A stretch of 64,000 nucleotides of DNA from Chamaecrista fasciculata. Lineage: Eukaryota; Streptophyta; Magnoliopsida; Fabales; Fabaceae. Location: positions 118,348 through 182,347 of the forward strand of contig QANZ01028097.1 of the NCBI GenBank assembly GCA_003254925.1, written 5' to 3'. Below are positions 12,040-24,599 of this stretch, in pieces. Made by a program: the position numbers and the translations under genes. How positions within the stretch are numbered: position 1 is the first letter of the stretch; each line of letters opens with the position of its first letter. Under the pieces are notes generated by a model. It saw nothing but the letters and a program-made list of their open reading frames with translations. It did no database searches and was not told the origin of the DNA.

Positions 12040-12890
12040 TATTTAGNTTTTTTTTTTTTTTTTTGCCAAAAGGATCATATTGGGATTAGAGTTGCAAATT
12101 TAGGTAATATAATTTTTCTGAAATTTCATTGACATAGAGAGATAATTTCTCTATGTTATATATTATTTCCACATCTGAACAGGTTCTTCCATCAGAAATT
12201 GAAGACACTAATATGAAAATGTGAGCCAGAGTAGCACTTAACCTAAATGGACTATAAAAGGCAGATATATATGAAACACTGAAAGTTAATATGTATACCA
12301 TGATCAACATGACAAGGTATGTACGTACAATTCCAGTACAATTTAAAATATTATATCATAATTTATGCGAGTCTCAAATATGAAATGAACACAGTACGAT
12401 TTTATTTGTGAAAGTATTGATGTTTATCTATTGCTCAATAGATATGGCACATGCGATTGTAGAGTCCAAATTCAACATCTTGTAAGAGTATCGGATATAT
12501 CATTCCAAACTAACATAAACGATCATAAAGAACTTCCAAGAGCTATCATCTGATTGTAATCACTTTCCTTACGTTACACATTATACATTGCAATGCCAAA
12601 AAGAATACTTGTTAATCCAGTTTAATCATGAGAAAGAATGGAACTAAAAAATTTTGGCTTGGAAAAATTCTCCTTTATCTGGGTATCCAATAATTTTTGT
12701 AGGACAACCAGTGAGCAAATATAGCTTTACTGCCATTGGTTTAACCAAAGGATAAGAATCAGAAAACACTGAAGTGTCCAATTTGAGTGCTCATGGTGTA
12801 GTATTATAAGCTATTTTGTGCAAAATCCTCGGCAGACCACATCTTGGTTAATCAAGTGACAAAGCATAAGATCGCTGATGAACTGCATCG
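12040..12890. other. AT-rich sequence downstream of the carrier gene, including its likely 3' UTR
   Basis: A poly-T run with one N (12047-12064) is followed by AT-rich DNA without a convincing ORF. The minus-strand carrier gene stops at 12892, so the 3' UTR extends leftward from there. No clear polyadenylation signal was fixed. Confidence 0.5.
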
Positions 12891-12891
12891 A

Positions 12892-15800
12892 CTATTCATC
12901 TTTTGCACATAAACGCTCTGCATAAAGAAACAATGTATTCTTTTATGAGCTATTCTATTTTTTTTTAAAGACAATGTATACTATGATTCAAGTGCCTGTC
13001 AGCTTCATTCCAAATCAGTAATCAATACCATAAAACAAAAACAGCCACTTAAGTACTGCAACGAATAAAATAAACATAATTCAAAAAGGAAAACATTCTG
13101 ACACTTGTGATTCTAAACAGACCCATATGAGAACGGTGAGCACTGACCAACTCTATGATTTCAAGATTTTTCAGTTATGGTTTATGTTTGCTAGCTGAGA
13201 AACCAGAAGATCTAGAGAGATTGAGAACAATATAGATACTACATAATCTTTTGGTCGTCTGGGCTTCCAGCATTACAACAACAACAACAACAACCAAAGC
13301 CTTATCCCACTAGGTGGGGTCGGCTATATGAATCAACTGACGCCAAAGTGTTCCTTTGAGAGGAGGGTTGTGTTAGGCATGCGACAGCCAACGTAAAACC
13401 TTTGTCGTATCTCTCATGAATATGGACTGGGCTTCCAGCATTAATCTCCACTATAGTGCAGAGACTAATTAACAAGTGAGACAGTTCCTTTGAGAATTTG
13501 GATTTTGTGTTTTTAAAGTAAGAGTTTGTGCAATTTAGGAGGAGAACTTGCCAGTTCCAAAGCTATAAAAAGGACAGAAGATGCATACTTATTTTTCATT
13601 TCACAATGCTGCTATAGAGAAATGGATCCAAGGTTACCAATATTTTTTTTCAAAAAACAGCATATTGCAAAGGTTCAGGAAGTGCAATAAGCTTATGCAA
13701 ACTGATATTGAAAAGGCAGCCTGTAGCCTAATGAGAAATTTCTGTAAAGCCCAAAGCTATTGGTCCAATTGGGATAATTATATCTAATTCCTCAGGTGCA
13801 ATTTCATCCAGTCTATTACAGCATTCAGTGCACCATAAAAAAATGCCTGATAATATGAAAGAGGTTAAAATATATCATCATTGTAGATTAATAAATTTAT
13901 GGGCCTTCTCCTAATAGTTTAAGCTTTTGAAATGAATATTAAATAAGTTCTTCACATGGGATCTAAGCCTCTTTGACCAAGTGTAAGATTGATCCTTGCT
14001 GCCCCATTCACCTTAAAAATTCTCAGCACGAGATAGAACAGACAATTACTTGCTTCAAGATTCAAGCCCAAGGATTTTTGCAAGGGGGTGTTATCAGTAA
14101 TATCATTTGTTAGCTTCCTCATAACAATTTAAACCTTTAGGAAGAATGGGTTCTTGAAAAACATATATAATTTAACAAAATCATTTGGCATGTAGGTAAG
14201 TTTTAAGTGCAATAATGGCAATGCATAACCATAATTCAGAAAGCATATAAGCAAAACAGCAAATAACTCAACATGGCCACATAAAGTGATGATGATATGA
14301 CAAGAAACAATTAAAATAACTGATGAATTTCAGAATATATTTTGGCTAGATAGCTATTTTCAGTCTCTGAATATGCCAGACTAGATTGATCAAACAATAT
14401 TTTTAACAAAAACAATTCCAGCAATGGACATAATTTATATAGTATATAGTTAGAAGGGAAAATTTCTTACTCAGATATTCATAAGCCAAAATCATTGATG
14501 TACCCCATGCTGACATGCTGACAAATCTTGGACCCAATCCTCTATAGAAACCTTTCCAACCGTCCTCATTGATTAAGTCCTTGACAACTTGTTTCACTGT
14601 GCTTCTCTTTTCATGTCCCATCACCTGGAGTGGAAATCCAATTGAGTCATAACAATTAAGGTGGAGGCAAGTGGCAACCAGGATAAACGAAGGCAATTGA
14701 GAAACTACATTGCAACTACATCATGTTCATAACATGCTCCTTGTTATTTCCCTTTCAAATTTCTTTTCAATGATAAGATGGCCTTCAATCATAAGTTCAT
14801 AACCACAAGTGCTCAATAAGAGCCACAGCCCATGAGTATTATGTCTTCATCTGTAAATTCTAAGGTGGTGTTTGGTATATAGAATTAGTTTCCAGAGTAC
14901 TTGAAAACTTATTTTCATTATGTATTGAGTACCCAAAAAAATAACATTTATACGTTGTATACTGTACATCATTACATGTCCTAAATAATATAGAAATATT
15001 CATTTTTATATTGATCTCATGCTCATTATTTTATATATATATATTAGACTTCCAAGTCCTTGAGAAATTAAGATACTTGCGCAGCAAATGCCACCCAAAG
15101 CAAATATCTTAAAAAAATAAAAATAAAATTGAAGCAAGGCCTTGCAAGAGAGGAGAGAGAGGATAGGGAAGAAGCATCAAAGCTACAGCACCACACAAAA
15201 GGAAGACAAAAGTCTAATCAAATGCAGTAACACTAACAAGGAGACTAGCACAAAGATATTATTGCAACCCCAAAATGAAAAAAGAAAAAAAATACACCCA
15301 AAGTAAAAGGAAAAGATTTTGATGCAAATGACGAAATGATTTCATCTAGTATACAAAAAATATGGAGGCCAGCAGGTATCTGAGCTAAGCCCAACAAACT
15401 AAGTATCTGGGCACCTGAGAGTTCGAGATATAATGACTTAAATATAGTTCAGCAAGTTTTTGACAAGTTCATCAGCAATGGAGCACGGGGATGAGAGGCA
15501 TGACACAAATCAAGAGGATACAAACATTGTGAAGTGGAAATTAATCAAGAAAATTAGATGAATGGGAAAGAAATATACACAAAAATGTTAAAATTATATT
15601 ATTTTTAATTATTATTCTAGACTTCCCTAACTTTCCAGAATACAAAAAGAGAACCCAATCCAAAAGTGAATTTTCAACATGAAGTTCAAGAGATAACTCT
15701 TTAAATGTCCAATATTATAGCAATGTCATGTGAAATGGTTTTACATTGTCCAGATGTATCATTTACTCATTTTTATGCTTCATGTGGTCTTCGGCATTAA

Positions 15801-18800
15801 AGGCATGAAATATAAGGAGCATCCTTACAATCTGGCTCACAGGAAACTTGTGTTAAGAGATCCGAAAATTTTTCAACCTAGTGCTCTAGCAGAAATGAAG
15901 AGAAGAATAATTCTTAAAAGTCTATCAAATTTATTTGTCAATTGTGAAAAGCACCAGCTATCTTACCCACAAAAAGTCCTATTTATGAAGTATAGAATCC
16001 TAATTCAACTAGAATACTAAAATATAAATCCTAATCTTAATAAAATAATTTTACAGTCTAAGTCTAACAATTCCCCAGACTCAAACATCAAAATTGATAA
16101 CTCCTAAAAAAAATCCTAAAGTATCACAATATTATTTATTATATATTTTAACTATCCCAAACATCTCCATAGGGTTTCCTCTAAACCTGATGGTGGAATT
16201 TGTTTTTGATGAGAATCAAGTGACTTTGGGAATTTTCTCTCAAAAGTAGCAGCTGATGGGAGAGAACCAAAGCAATTAAGCTACTGCAAAAGCAATTCTT
16301 GTGGAAACAGAAATTCCATCGAGGACAACTTGACACTAGTTTGGAAATGCTTGTTATTTCATAAGCTACTGCAAAAAGTTATGATTGTGGACAACCGTAA
16401 ATGAAAAGTTTGGTAACTATACATAAAAGGCCAACTTTAGAAGCAATTTGGTGTGAAATTTGTTGAGAAGACCATGTGAATGTATTGAATGTTGTAAATA
16501 TTGAAATTTTACTGGTACAAGATAATGGAATACATAAGTAGCTTTCTAAAACAACCCTTAAGATGCGTCTAAAAGCATTTTATAAAGAGAAAGAGCAATT
16601 TAAGAAAGGCAGCTTCATATTCGAAACACTTTAAAGCCTAAAAGTACTACTTAGAAAAGACATAACTAAAAGTACTCAATCCATAACTCAGTAAAAAGAA
16701 TATAACAAACAAAAGCCAGAAAAAGTATGCACATTTATTGCCAGAGGCAGCAGTGAGCTAAGATGATAGATGAGTCATGGTGACATAGTAATGAATACCT
16801 GTAATCGTGTCTTAATAGTATCCAATGGGGTTGTAATACAAGATGCGGTTGCACCAGCTATAATCCCTCCAGTAGCCTGAACAAAGATAATGTTCCGCAG
16901 ACTAGGAGTGCCTTTCTCATGCCCAGAACCATCTCCAATAAATCTAGAAATGCAACCATGAATTTATTATCTTCAACATTCAAAGGTTTGCACAAAGCCA
17001 ATATGTGCGGTCAAGAGAGGAAGAAGTTAACAGAAGAGATCTTAAGTTCAACCTCTGCCCTGCTGTGTATAAACACCAAAAAAAAAAAATAATAATAACA
17101 ATCATCAAAATGCAGATCTACACCCTATAACTTTTAATATCCGCCATTAAAACTTATTTTAAGAAACCCTAGGAATATTGCATCAAATTTTCCTTCTTTT
17201 GAAATGCCTTGCATATTGCACAGTCTTGTACTGAAAAGTAAAAATGAAATCCAATGAATTAAAATAAACAAATTACTGTCCACAAACAGTTGCAACAATA
17301 TGCAGCCCCTTTCATCCTTTGAGACTGTACTCATTACAGTTATCTGTTCAAGATGAACATTAATCTTTAAGGACAACTATCTGATAGTCACAATGAACTC
17401 TCAATGCTCTTGCATTTCTGCTATCTCTTTGGAAATCGAAACACAATTAGTGCTCATAATTCTAACTATCAAAAGCAAATGGCCTATGTTTGAAATATGT
17501 AGCTAGGTCACAATTAGCGCCTAGGTAGAGGATAACATATATAATTAATGGAGTAGCATGAGCTTTAAAGAACTCATGGCATAGTAACCTACTGGATATA
17601 ACTCAACCTTTAAAGGGGTATACCCAAGGGTTCAATTGGTGGGTCTACAGAGGTATTTTTTTCTTTGATGATGAATATCAAATCAATAAAAGAAGAGATA
17701 TTTTCTACACAACAATAATTTTATGTTGATGTTATTATGAACAACAGCATTTCTGGAACCAGAATTTAAGTTTAAAACAATACTTCAATTATTCACCAAA
17801 AAAGAGAAAAAACAATACTTCAACAGTTCAATGTTAAGAACAACTTTTAGCATTTCTCACCTCCAAATGTATCGTTGGCTTGAACCATAACTAGCCCACC
17901 ATACAGCACTTGATGGCACGTAAGTCATGACAGATAGACCAAATCCTCTATATAGTCCCCTGATGCCTTCAGATCTTAAAACTTTGCGAGCAACATCCAG
18001 ACCCCCACTATATTTGGCATGGCCTGAGTATCCTTGCACCATCAACTTTTGGCTAACCTGAATAGCATTGAATGTTAATATACTTGGCATATGAGGATTA
18101 TCCTTAAAATAAAATAAAGTTTTATAAGAAGAAAAGCAATGAGACAAATGAGCAAGAAATTTCATCAATACAACTAAAGATAAACAAAAGTCAAAAGGTA
18201 AAACAACGAATACAAAATTAGAACAAAATAACCCTTCTTGTTTATCTGAAAATCTGAGTTATTGACAGCCCTTTTAAAGAAGTAGCAGTAGAGCACCATA
18301 ATAAAGATAAAAATATTAATATCCCAAATATAACTTTTACATCATAAGAAAAAAGGAGCAAAAAAACCGAGTTAGAGTTTGATTTTAAAATAAGAGTAAA
18401 AAATATATATAATTTTAAAAAAAATCCGAAAACATGATGTGTTCATCGTAAGCAAAAACATGTAAAATAAACACTTGTAAACATGTATTGAACAGAATTT
18501 TAGTAAATATGAGAAAAAAACACCAGTGAATATGTTCCAAATTTCAATCCCCCTCATAGTGAAGTGTTAAATATATATATATATATATATATATTGAAAA
18601 ACTTTCTAGATATAACATGTTCAGCAGCAGATGTATTTAAAAGAACCGCCATATTTACATACAAGCATAATAAGATTTTTAAGATACGAAACTCATTCAC
18701 TCATGCACACTTCACATGAAGTAAATTATCATACCACATCAATTGGAACAAACACTCCTTGAGCCAAAAGTGATGATGTCATTCCCGCAGCTCCATTTGC

Positions 18801-20062
18801 TAAGGCTGCCTGGGTAGTTTCAGATAGCTTAAATGGTTCAATAATTTTGAATGAAGCCACCTTTGCGGTCTCGAGGACGGTGAGGAATATGACTCTGGCA
18901 GGAATTGCACCAGTTATCACTGTGCCAAAGCCTCTATAAAGACCAGGAACACCATCAGATTTAAGCAATCCTTTTATAACAGAAAATGCACTTCGCTCTA
19001 CAGAATCCTTTGAAGCAACCTGCAGTCTAGTTTTCACAACAGATACTGGGTAGAGTGCTACTGTAACACCTGTAAAGAGTCCAGCTCCAACAACGTAAAA
19101 CTTGGTTTTATCTAGCCTGCAGATTTGAATGAACTTCATTAATATAGAGCGCTTAAAGAGGCAAAATTCTTAATAGTACAGCAAGCTAAAGCCTAAAAGC
19201 ATTCATGAATCCCAAAAGATATATTAATAATGTAAAGCAGGTCTTGCTTGATCTTCATGAAGAACTGGCATCCATAGATGGAAGATTAAACAAATAAAAA
19301 TTCACAAAAGAAAGGAATTTTACAAAGTAGGATTAAAGGGAATTGTTTAGAGTTCTTGGGAAAATGAAGCAACATTTTCTACTGCAGGATGCATTAAATC
19401 TTCAATTTGATCAAATTCAAAGAAGTCTTTCAATTGAGTCAAATCAACCAAGCCAAGATAGAACTCTTATTGTGAAGAAAGAATGCAATATAATGACTTC
19501 CCCATACACACAAAACCAAGTTTGTAAGAAATATCAACAGAACTTCCAGAATTCTTATTACATTTCTTTTATATAAGATGTATTGTTCATAAATTCTCTC
19601 TTTTGGAAGGAATAGGTTTCTCATTGAATTGGTTTCCCTTCATTACCCATATACAAAGAATTGAAGAAATAAGAGAAATTCTCCCAGTTCCACAAAATAA
19701 CAAATGAGATAAAAACATTGGTTTGTATTATCGCTTAGGAAAGTACAGAAACTATCTATTGAACCAGTAAGGCAGTAACCACAACATCAAAAGAAATAAT
19801 GGTTCGTAACTGCAGCATATCAATCATTCCCTATAAATATATCAACGAAATGCGCCGAAAATTGACTAGACTAGTCAATCATACCCACATTCATCGATTT
19901 AAATTTCATCTAAAGAAACCCAAATTACACACCAAAAATAAGGGGATGAGCTGGAATAAACAGGGCAAATTGCGAAAAAAAAAAACCAAGAAAGCAAACA
20001 TACTTATCCCAATTAATCTCGGTCTGGCCAAACGAACTGGCTCTTGCATCGGATGCGACCAT
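12892..20062 (-). CDS. mitochondrial substrate carrier (SLC25A44-like, At5g15640-like)
   Basis: Inner-mitochondrial-membrane carrier of the SLC25 family. Six coding exons: 20004-20062, 18735-19116, 17861-18057, 16799-16943, 14471-14624 and 12892-12917, all with GT-AG borders, giving 320 aa. Three carrier signatures of the P-x-[DE]-x-x-[KR] type are visible: YPVSVVKTRLQ, VPIDVVSQKL and TPLDTIKTRLQ, each starting a two-helix repeat and followed by GLYRGFG or GFYRGLG. The second signature has a non-basic residue where K/R is usual. The last exon codes only KRLCAKDE plus stop, and it was accepted because the acceptor, phase and C-terminus fit the plant family. The start at 20062 (MVASDARASS) precedes the conserved EINWDKLDKT block. 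The substrate is not known from sequence; human SLC25A44 relatives move branched-chain amino acids. Intron 5 contains a SINE. Confidence 0.92.
13276..13426 (-). mobile_element. 151-bp SINE-like retroposon with (TTG)n tail and 17-bp target duplication
   Basis: The insert is bounded by identical 17-bp copies of CTGGGCTTCCAGCATTA at 13259-13275 and 13427-13443. On the minus strand it ends CCTAGTGGGATAAGGCTTTG followed by TTG repeats, a tail known from plant RTE-type LINEs and their SINE partners. It sits in intron 5 of the carrier gene in the same orientation as the gene. No protein is encoded. Confidence 0.85.
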
Positions 20063-20324
20063 CTTAGTCTCCAGATCGAAGGTAACTAACGAATCTAGCA
20101 GAAAGCGTACAAATCCATAATAATACCTCGCTGATTCCAAGAATATATGAAAGAAGCAAAATACATAAATCTTGAGAGGACTTTCAGGTAAAAGTCAGAG
20201 AAAATGAGCGAGGAAGGTGAAGGAGAATACGCAAATTGCCAATTTCTTGGAGCGAAAACAAAAATTTGTCAAGAACCAGCAAGGTCGTTTTTCACTTTTT
20301 CTTCTTTCTTTTTCTCTTTTTCCT

Positions 20325-20398
20325 TTTTTTTTTTTTTTTTTTNNNNNNNNNNNNNNNNNNNNNNNNNNNNNNNNNNNNNCTTTTTTTTTTTTTTTTTC
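20325..20398. repeat. poly-T tract containing an assembly gap
   Basis: A homopolymer T run is broken by 37 N (20343-20379). It lies about 260-340 bp upstream of the carrier start codon. Frames reported across it are artefacts of N translation. Confidence 0.9.
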
Positions 20399-20629
20399 TG
20401 GGCTTCGCTTCCTTGTTAGGACATGAAGAAAGAGTGTGTGTTAGAAAAAGGCTGCGCCTACGCGGCGTTTTGACGAAAATCAATAATTTGACCTGAATAC
20501 ACTTAATGTTAAATGCATTGGAAATTAGTTAAAATTAATGGGATAATTTGTACTCGTTTTTATTTTCATGTAATAGCACTTTAAATTGATACATAATTAT
20601 TACAAGGGATACCTTCAATAAAAATACTT

Positions 20630-20965
20630 AAAAGTGTAAATTTAGTCTCATTTTTTATTTTGTTCTTAATCTGATCTCATTTTTTTATTGTATTTTTTGT
20701 CTTATATTTTTAGGTTAGATTTTAATTTGGTCCTATATCTTTTCTGTTACAGATTTAGTCCAATATATTTGGATCAAATGCAGAATTGATTTTATATCTT
20801 TGCAAACTAAATATATGAGACCAATTCTTCAACGTGACTAAAATATATGGCCAAATTGAAATCTTTTGTAATGATAGAGGACCAAAAATGAAACAAAAAA
20901 TGATACAGGATTAAATTAGAAACTAAGCGAAAGATATGAGATCAAATTTGTAATTTTTCCATAAA
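20630..20965. repeat. foldback MITE, TCATATCTTTTGCTCAGG family copy
   Basis: The left arm reads AGTCTCATTTTTTATTTTG then AATTTGGTCCTATATCTTTT. The right arm is the inverse, with AAAGATATGAGATCAAATTTG. It has no coding content. Its termini are degenerate compared with the copy at 30825-31245. Confidence 0.65.
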
Positions 20966-21064
20966 AATAATAAGTTTACTCAATAATTGTAAATTGTAAA
21001 AAAAAGTTATTAAGTTATTATTTTTATTATTATAACTCAAAATTCATTGAACTATTTTATTTTT

Positions 21065-21247
21065 TGGATTAAGTTATGTGTATCCCTCGCCTATCCGTGT
21101 AACGGTCTAAGCAAAGACTAATCACATTCGGGCCTCAGAGACGAAATGGCCAGAGCCCTCCCAACAATGTCGACTTTAGGTATCGAACTTGAATCCTCTT
21201 CCTAAAATGTAACTCGCCAAACCACTACACCAAACACTTGTTGGTTC
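21065..21247 (-). mobile_element. tRNA-derived SINE, copy 1
   Basis: On the minus strand, pol III-like boxes are visible: an A-box-like TAGTGGTTTGGCGAG and a B-box-like GTTCGATACC about 35 bp further on. The element is flanked by a 15-bp direct repeat AACTATTTTATTTTT (21050-21064 and 21248-21262). A diverged copy lies at 24668-24832. Confidence 0.8.
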
Positions 21248-21269
21248 AACTATTTTATTTTTAGTTTGA

Positions 21270-22680
21270 ATGATAATCACCTTAATTAAATAAATTATGT
21301 AATATTATGAAGATAAAAGTATTTGATAAAACATTGACCAATTTTCAATATTAGGCCAAAAGTATAAATATAAAATACTACTGAGGCAAATTTAAAAACA
21401 TAATATAAATCCAATATGGCACATGTCTCATATTTTATGGTTTTTAAGTGGCGGTATAAAAATAATAATAATAATAATACCTATGAGTTATGACTTATGA
21501 CTAATACACACATAGCGATCATTCCTTCTATGTGTAAAATATTTTTTGGGTTGTCCTTATATCAATCTTCTCGATTAAGCATGTTGATCTATTTATTTAA
21601 AAAAACTTTTATGATGTTTTTCTCTTTTGTCAACAAAAGGAAATGTTGAAAATTTAGCTGATTTTTCGTCTATTTATTCTTGGGCAAAACCAAACAACAA
21701 ACGGCTAAGATTTGCTTAAAGACATCTGAACCAATTAACAACTATAGAGATATGTAAATACCTCTATCTCATAATATTTTCTTTTTAAGGTAAAATAAAT
21801 GTACCAAAGAAATAATTAATTTATCTAAAATAAAGAAAAATATGAATTAAAAGACTAAATTTTCCTCATTAAATTATTCTTAGTTTACTCTCACTAATTC
21901 AATTTTAACTTTTAATATGGATGGAAAGATAAAAAAATAATTAATGCTTTCTTGATTTTGTAAAACATCAGATATTTAAAAAAAAAAATCTCTAAAAAAA
22001 TAAATATTTTAAGACAAATGGAAAAATAAATACTCGTAAATCATTTTTGAAAAAAAAATAGATCATTCACAATTCCTTTTTCCATTTTTATTCTACTCAA
22101 ATAAATAAATTAGATTAAAAAAAAAAGTGGTCTTGCCTGTTTTACACCACACATTTGTCACACTCACGGTCAATTATATTTTGTACTTTACGTGATTAAT
22201 AAAATAAAAAGATTATTATTAATCTAATTCTATATCCAGCACCAATTTATTACTAAATAACTAAAATATATGAATAAATTATTAGAATATCGTAATTATT
22301 AATAATTTAATTTTTAAATTAAATTTCAAGATAAAAAATATAAATATAATGATTAAAAAATAAATTCAATACAAATTCATACATAAAAAAATTATAAAAT
22401 AAGTTTAAAGACCAAATGGGCAAAGGGATAAAATTACTGAGAAACAAAGAATTTTTTTTTGGTAAAATTAGCTTTTGCATACTCTTGTTTAAACCAATTA
22501 TCATTATTTTTTTCTTTTGCATTACTTCACTATTTATTACTTAATTAAACATGTCTTGTAACCATGGCTTGGATTAGTTTTCAACTTGCTTCCCCATTAT
22601 TGTTTCAATTTATAAATATTTTACAGAAAACTTATTCCCAATTAATCTCTTAAAGAGATCCAAATAAATTATGTAGAGCT
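21270..22680. other. AT-rich intergenic DNA with no recognised feature
   Basis: Long A/T runs and simple sequence such as AATAATAATAATAAT near 21462. No ORF with a known domain and no plausible exon chain was found on either strand. Confidence 0.6.
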
Positions 22681-23190
22681 CGTGATGAACCTGGTTCTGG
22701 CCGGGGGTAAGGGGTTGAGCACAATAATCTCAATAGACTAGTCAGAGTGCGTACCTTTGTCTAGTGTGAAGGGTTCTCCTTTTATACTGGTTGAGGGCAA
22801 TCTGGTGAGATCTCACCATAAATGCCTGGATGGTTGATTGTGATCTGGACTGATCTGATTGTGATCTTGGCTGATATGATTATGATCATGGGCTCCCACG
22901 CACTTTCCTTTCTTGCAAAGATGCCTTAGTGGCCAGGGCGTTATCAGGGAAAGGATCTTTAGGAGGATCCTGATTGATCCTTGATTGATCATTGACTGGT
23001 CAAGCAATGTTTCCTTATCCATTATCACGTGGACGCCCACATTGCTTATGATTGTTGGCGTCCTCAACTGATGAAGGAGTATGAGGCGTTCATGTCTGGG
23101 TGATTCTTCTGTTGAGCTTGCACGCCATTGGGTAGAGCCTTTTGGGCCTCCTGATTATTGGGCCTATTATCATTCAAATGTCTGTTAAAA
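22680..23190. other. unassigned GC-richer island, possibly a retroelement LTR fragment
   Basis: The base composition is clearly higher in G+C than the flanks, with clustered TGATC motifs (TGATTGATCCTTGATTGATC near 22970). An 84-codon minus frame crosses it but shows no domain. The texture resembles a degraded LTR, but no partner copy, primer-binding site or terminal TG..CA was found, so no class is assigned. Confidence 0.3.
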
Positions 23191-23246
23191 AGAATATTTA
23201 TATTTAGTGTCTAATTAACTGTATTTTAAATAGAATTGTTTCTAAT

Positions 23247-23440
23247 CACTAAAAAAAAAAAACTCGATGTTTTGTCACGGTGAAAACCGTGGCAAAATGG
23301 ACCAAACACCATAGCAAACGAATGTGACCACAATACACAGATTTGTCACTGTATTTTGAATTAGTCACGGTAAAACTAATCATGGTAACACCTAACTACA
23401 GTATCACATTTCTCATTTCTAAATTTTTTATGAGACCACG
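23247..23440. mobile_element. possible CACTA (En/Spm-like) terminal remnant
   Basis: Starts CACTAAAAAAAAAAAACTC and is followed by inverted subterminal motifs TTTGTCACGGTGAAAACCG and CCGTGGCAAAATGG, the pattern of subterminal repeats in plant CACTA elements. Further degenerate GTCACGGTAAAAC units follow to about 23390. No second terminus or transposase was found. Confidence 0.45.
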
Positions 23441-24169
23441 TTAACGTCTTCTTTAATGAATTCGACACGTTTTTTAAGGAGTTTGTCAAGAATGCAAGCT
23501 CTTTGTGGACCACGTTAGGCTTGAGGTCTGTCTAGAAGGCATGAATGACTACAACATCCTCTATGTACCATGGGGCAAACGCTTTTTTTTTCTTCAGTTT
23601 GTTTGTACTTATAATAAGGTCAAATTAAATTATAATTATAATGTGATTATAGTTTGAGTAATTATTTGTTGATAGGTTATTTGGGTGATTGTTGATTATT
23701 GTTAATTATTTGATGTGAAATTATTGAAATGAGTATGTAATGATTGTGGTTACTAAATAGAAGAGTAACAAAAATGATAAGTTATAAGGAAATGCTATGA
23801 AAAGCTTCGTAATCAAAACCATTCATTTTTTTCTATTGCACAATTTTTGAAATAATACATTAAAATTAAAGCAAAAATGAAAAGAAGAAATAAGAAAGAG
23901 GAGAGAGACAGAGTGTAAAATTGGATTGCCAGAACAATCGAGTTTTTCTTAACACCACCCTAAGTTATATGGGGGTAGAAATGGAAGAGAAAATTGAAAA
24001 AAGTGAAATGTGATTTTTAAAAAATCAAGGATTATTTGGATGAGATTATTGATTATTTAAACATCTAATTATGTCACTGTTTGTCTTGGGAAACACAATA
24101 ATATGATTATTTGAGAAGCAACTTTTGAGGTAATTATTGGCTTTGGTTGACCAAAATTGTTTTTTCCTA

Positions 24170-24415
24170 CAAAATAGTCGACCGAGAAGGACTAAACGTG
24201 TATATTCATTGCAATTGTATAGCCCGACGTTCAGTCGACCGATTAAAAAATGGTCGACCGTTTTGTATTTGAGTATATTGATTGCAATCGCAGGTCAATA
24301 TTCGATTGACTGGTGACAAAATTGGTCGACCGAACGTCGGGCTAATTACCAATCGCAGGTCGATATTCGGTTGATTGGTGACAAAATCGGTAGACCAATA
24401 TCAGAAAAATTATCA
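24170..24415. repeat. GTCGACC-rich inverted and tandem repeat
   Basis: AGCCCGACGTTCAGTCGACC (24222 onward) is inverted as GGTCGACCGAACGTCGGGCT (ending about 24343). A 46-bp unit beginning AATCGCAGGTCAATATTCG is followed by a second, diverged copy beginning AATCGCAGGTCGATATTCGG. The origin is unknown; it may be the subterminal region of a DNA transposon. Confidence 0.65.
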
Positions 24416-24599
24416 TTTTAGCCTTGTGTTGTTTAATTGAATGTGATTATAAGTATATATATAGGGTATAATTGTAATTGAGTGTGTTTGATTATTAAAA
24501 AAGCAAGATTATAATTTAATCAGAAAAAATTATAAAACGAACATGATTATTACAATTATAATTTAATCTGATTTGTTTATAAGTGCAAACGAAGTGAGC

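Noticed and set aside
14403..14470. Alternative C-terminus of the carrier read into intron 5
   Set aside because: A strong donor GTAAGAAA at 14470 and the in-phase exon 12892-12917 give the family-typical end. The read-through sequence has no similarity to carriers.
20204..20496. Frames across the N gap
   Set aside because: They exist only because N was translated as X and poly-T as phenylalanine.
22813..23067. 84-codon minus-strand frame with HDHNHISQDHNQISPDHN-type repeats
   Set aside because: It arises from repeated TGATC motifs in an unassigned repeat-like island. No domain or splice context was found.
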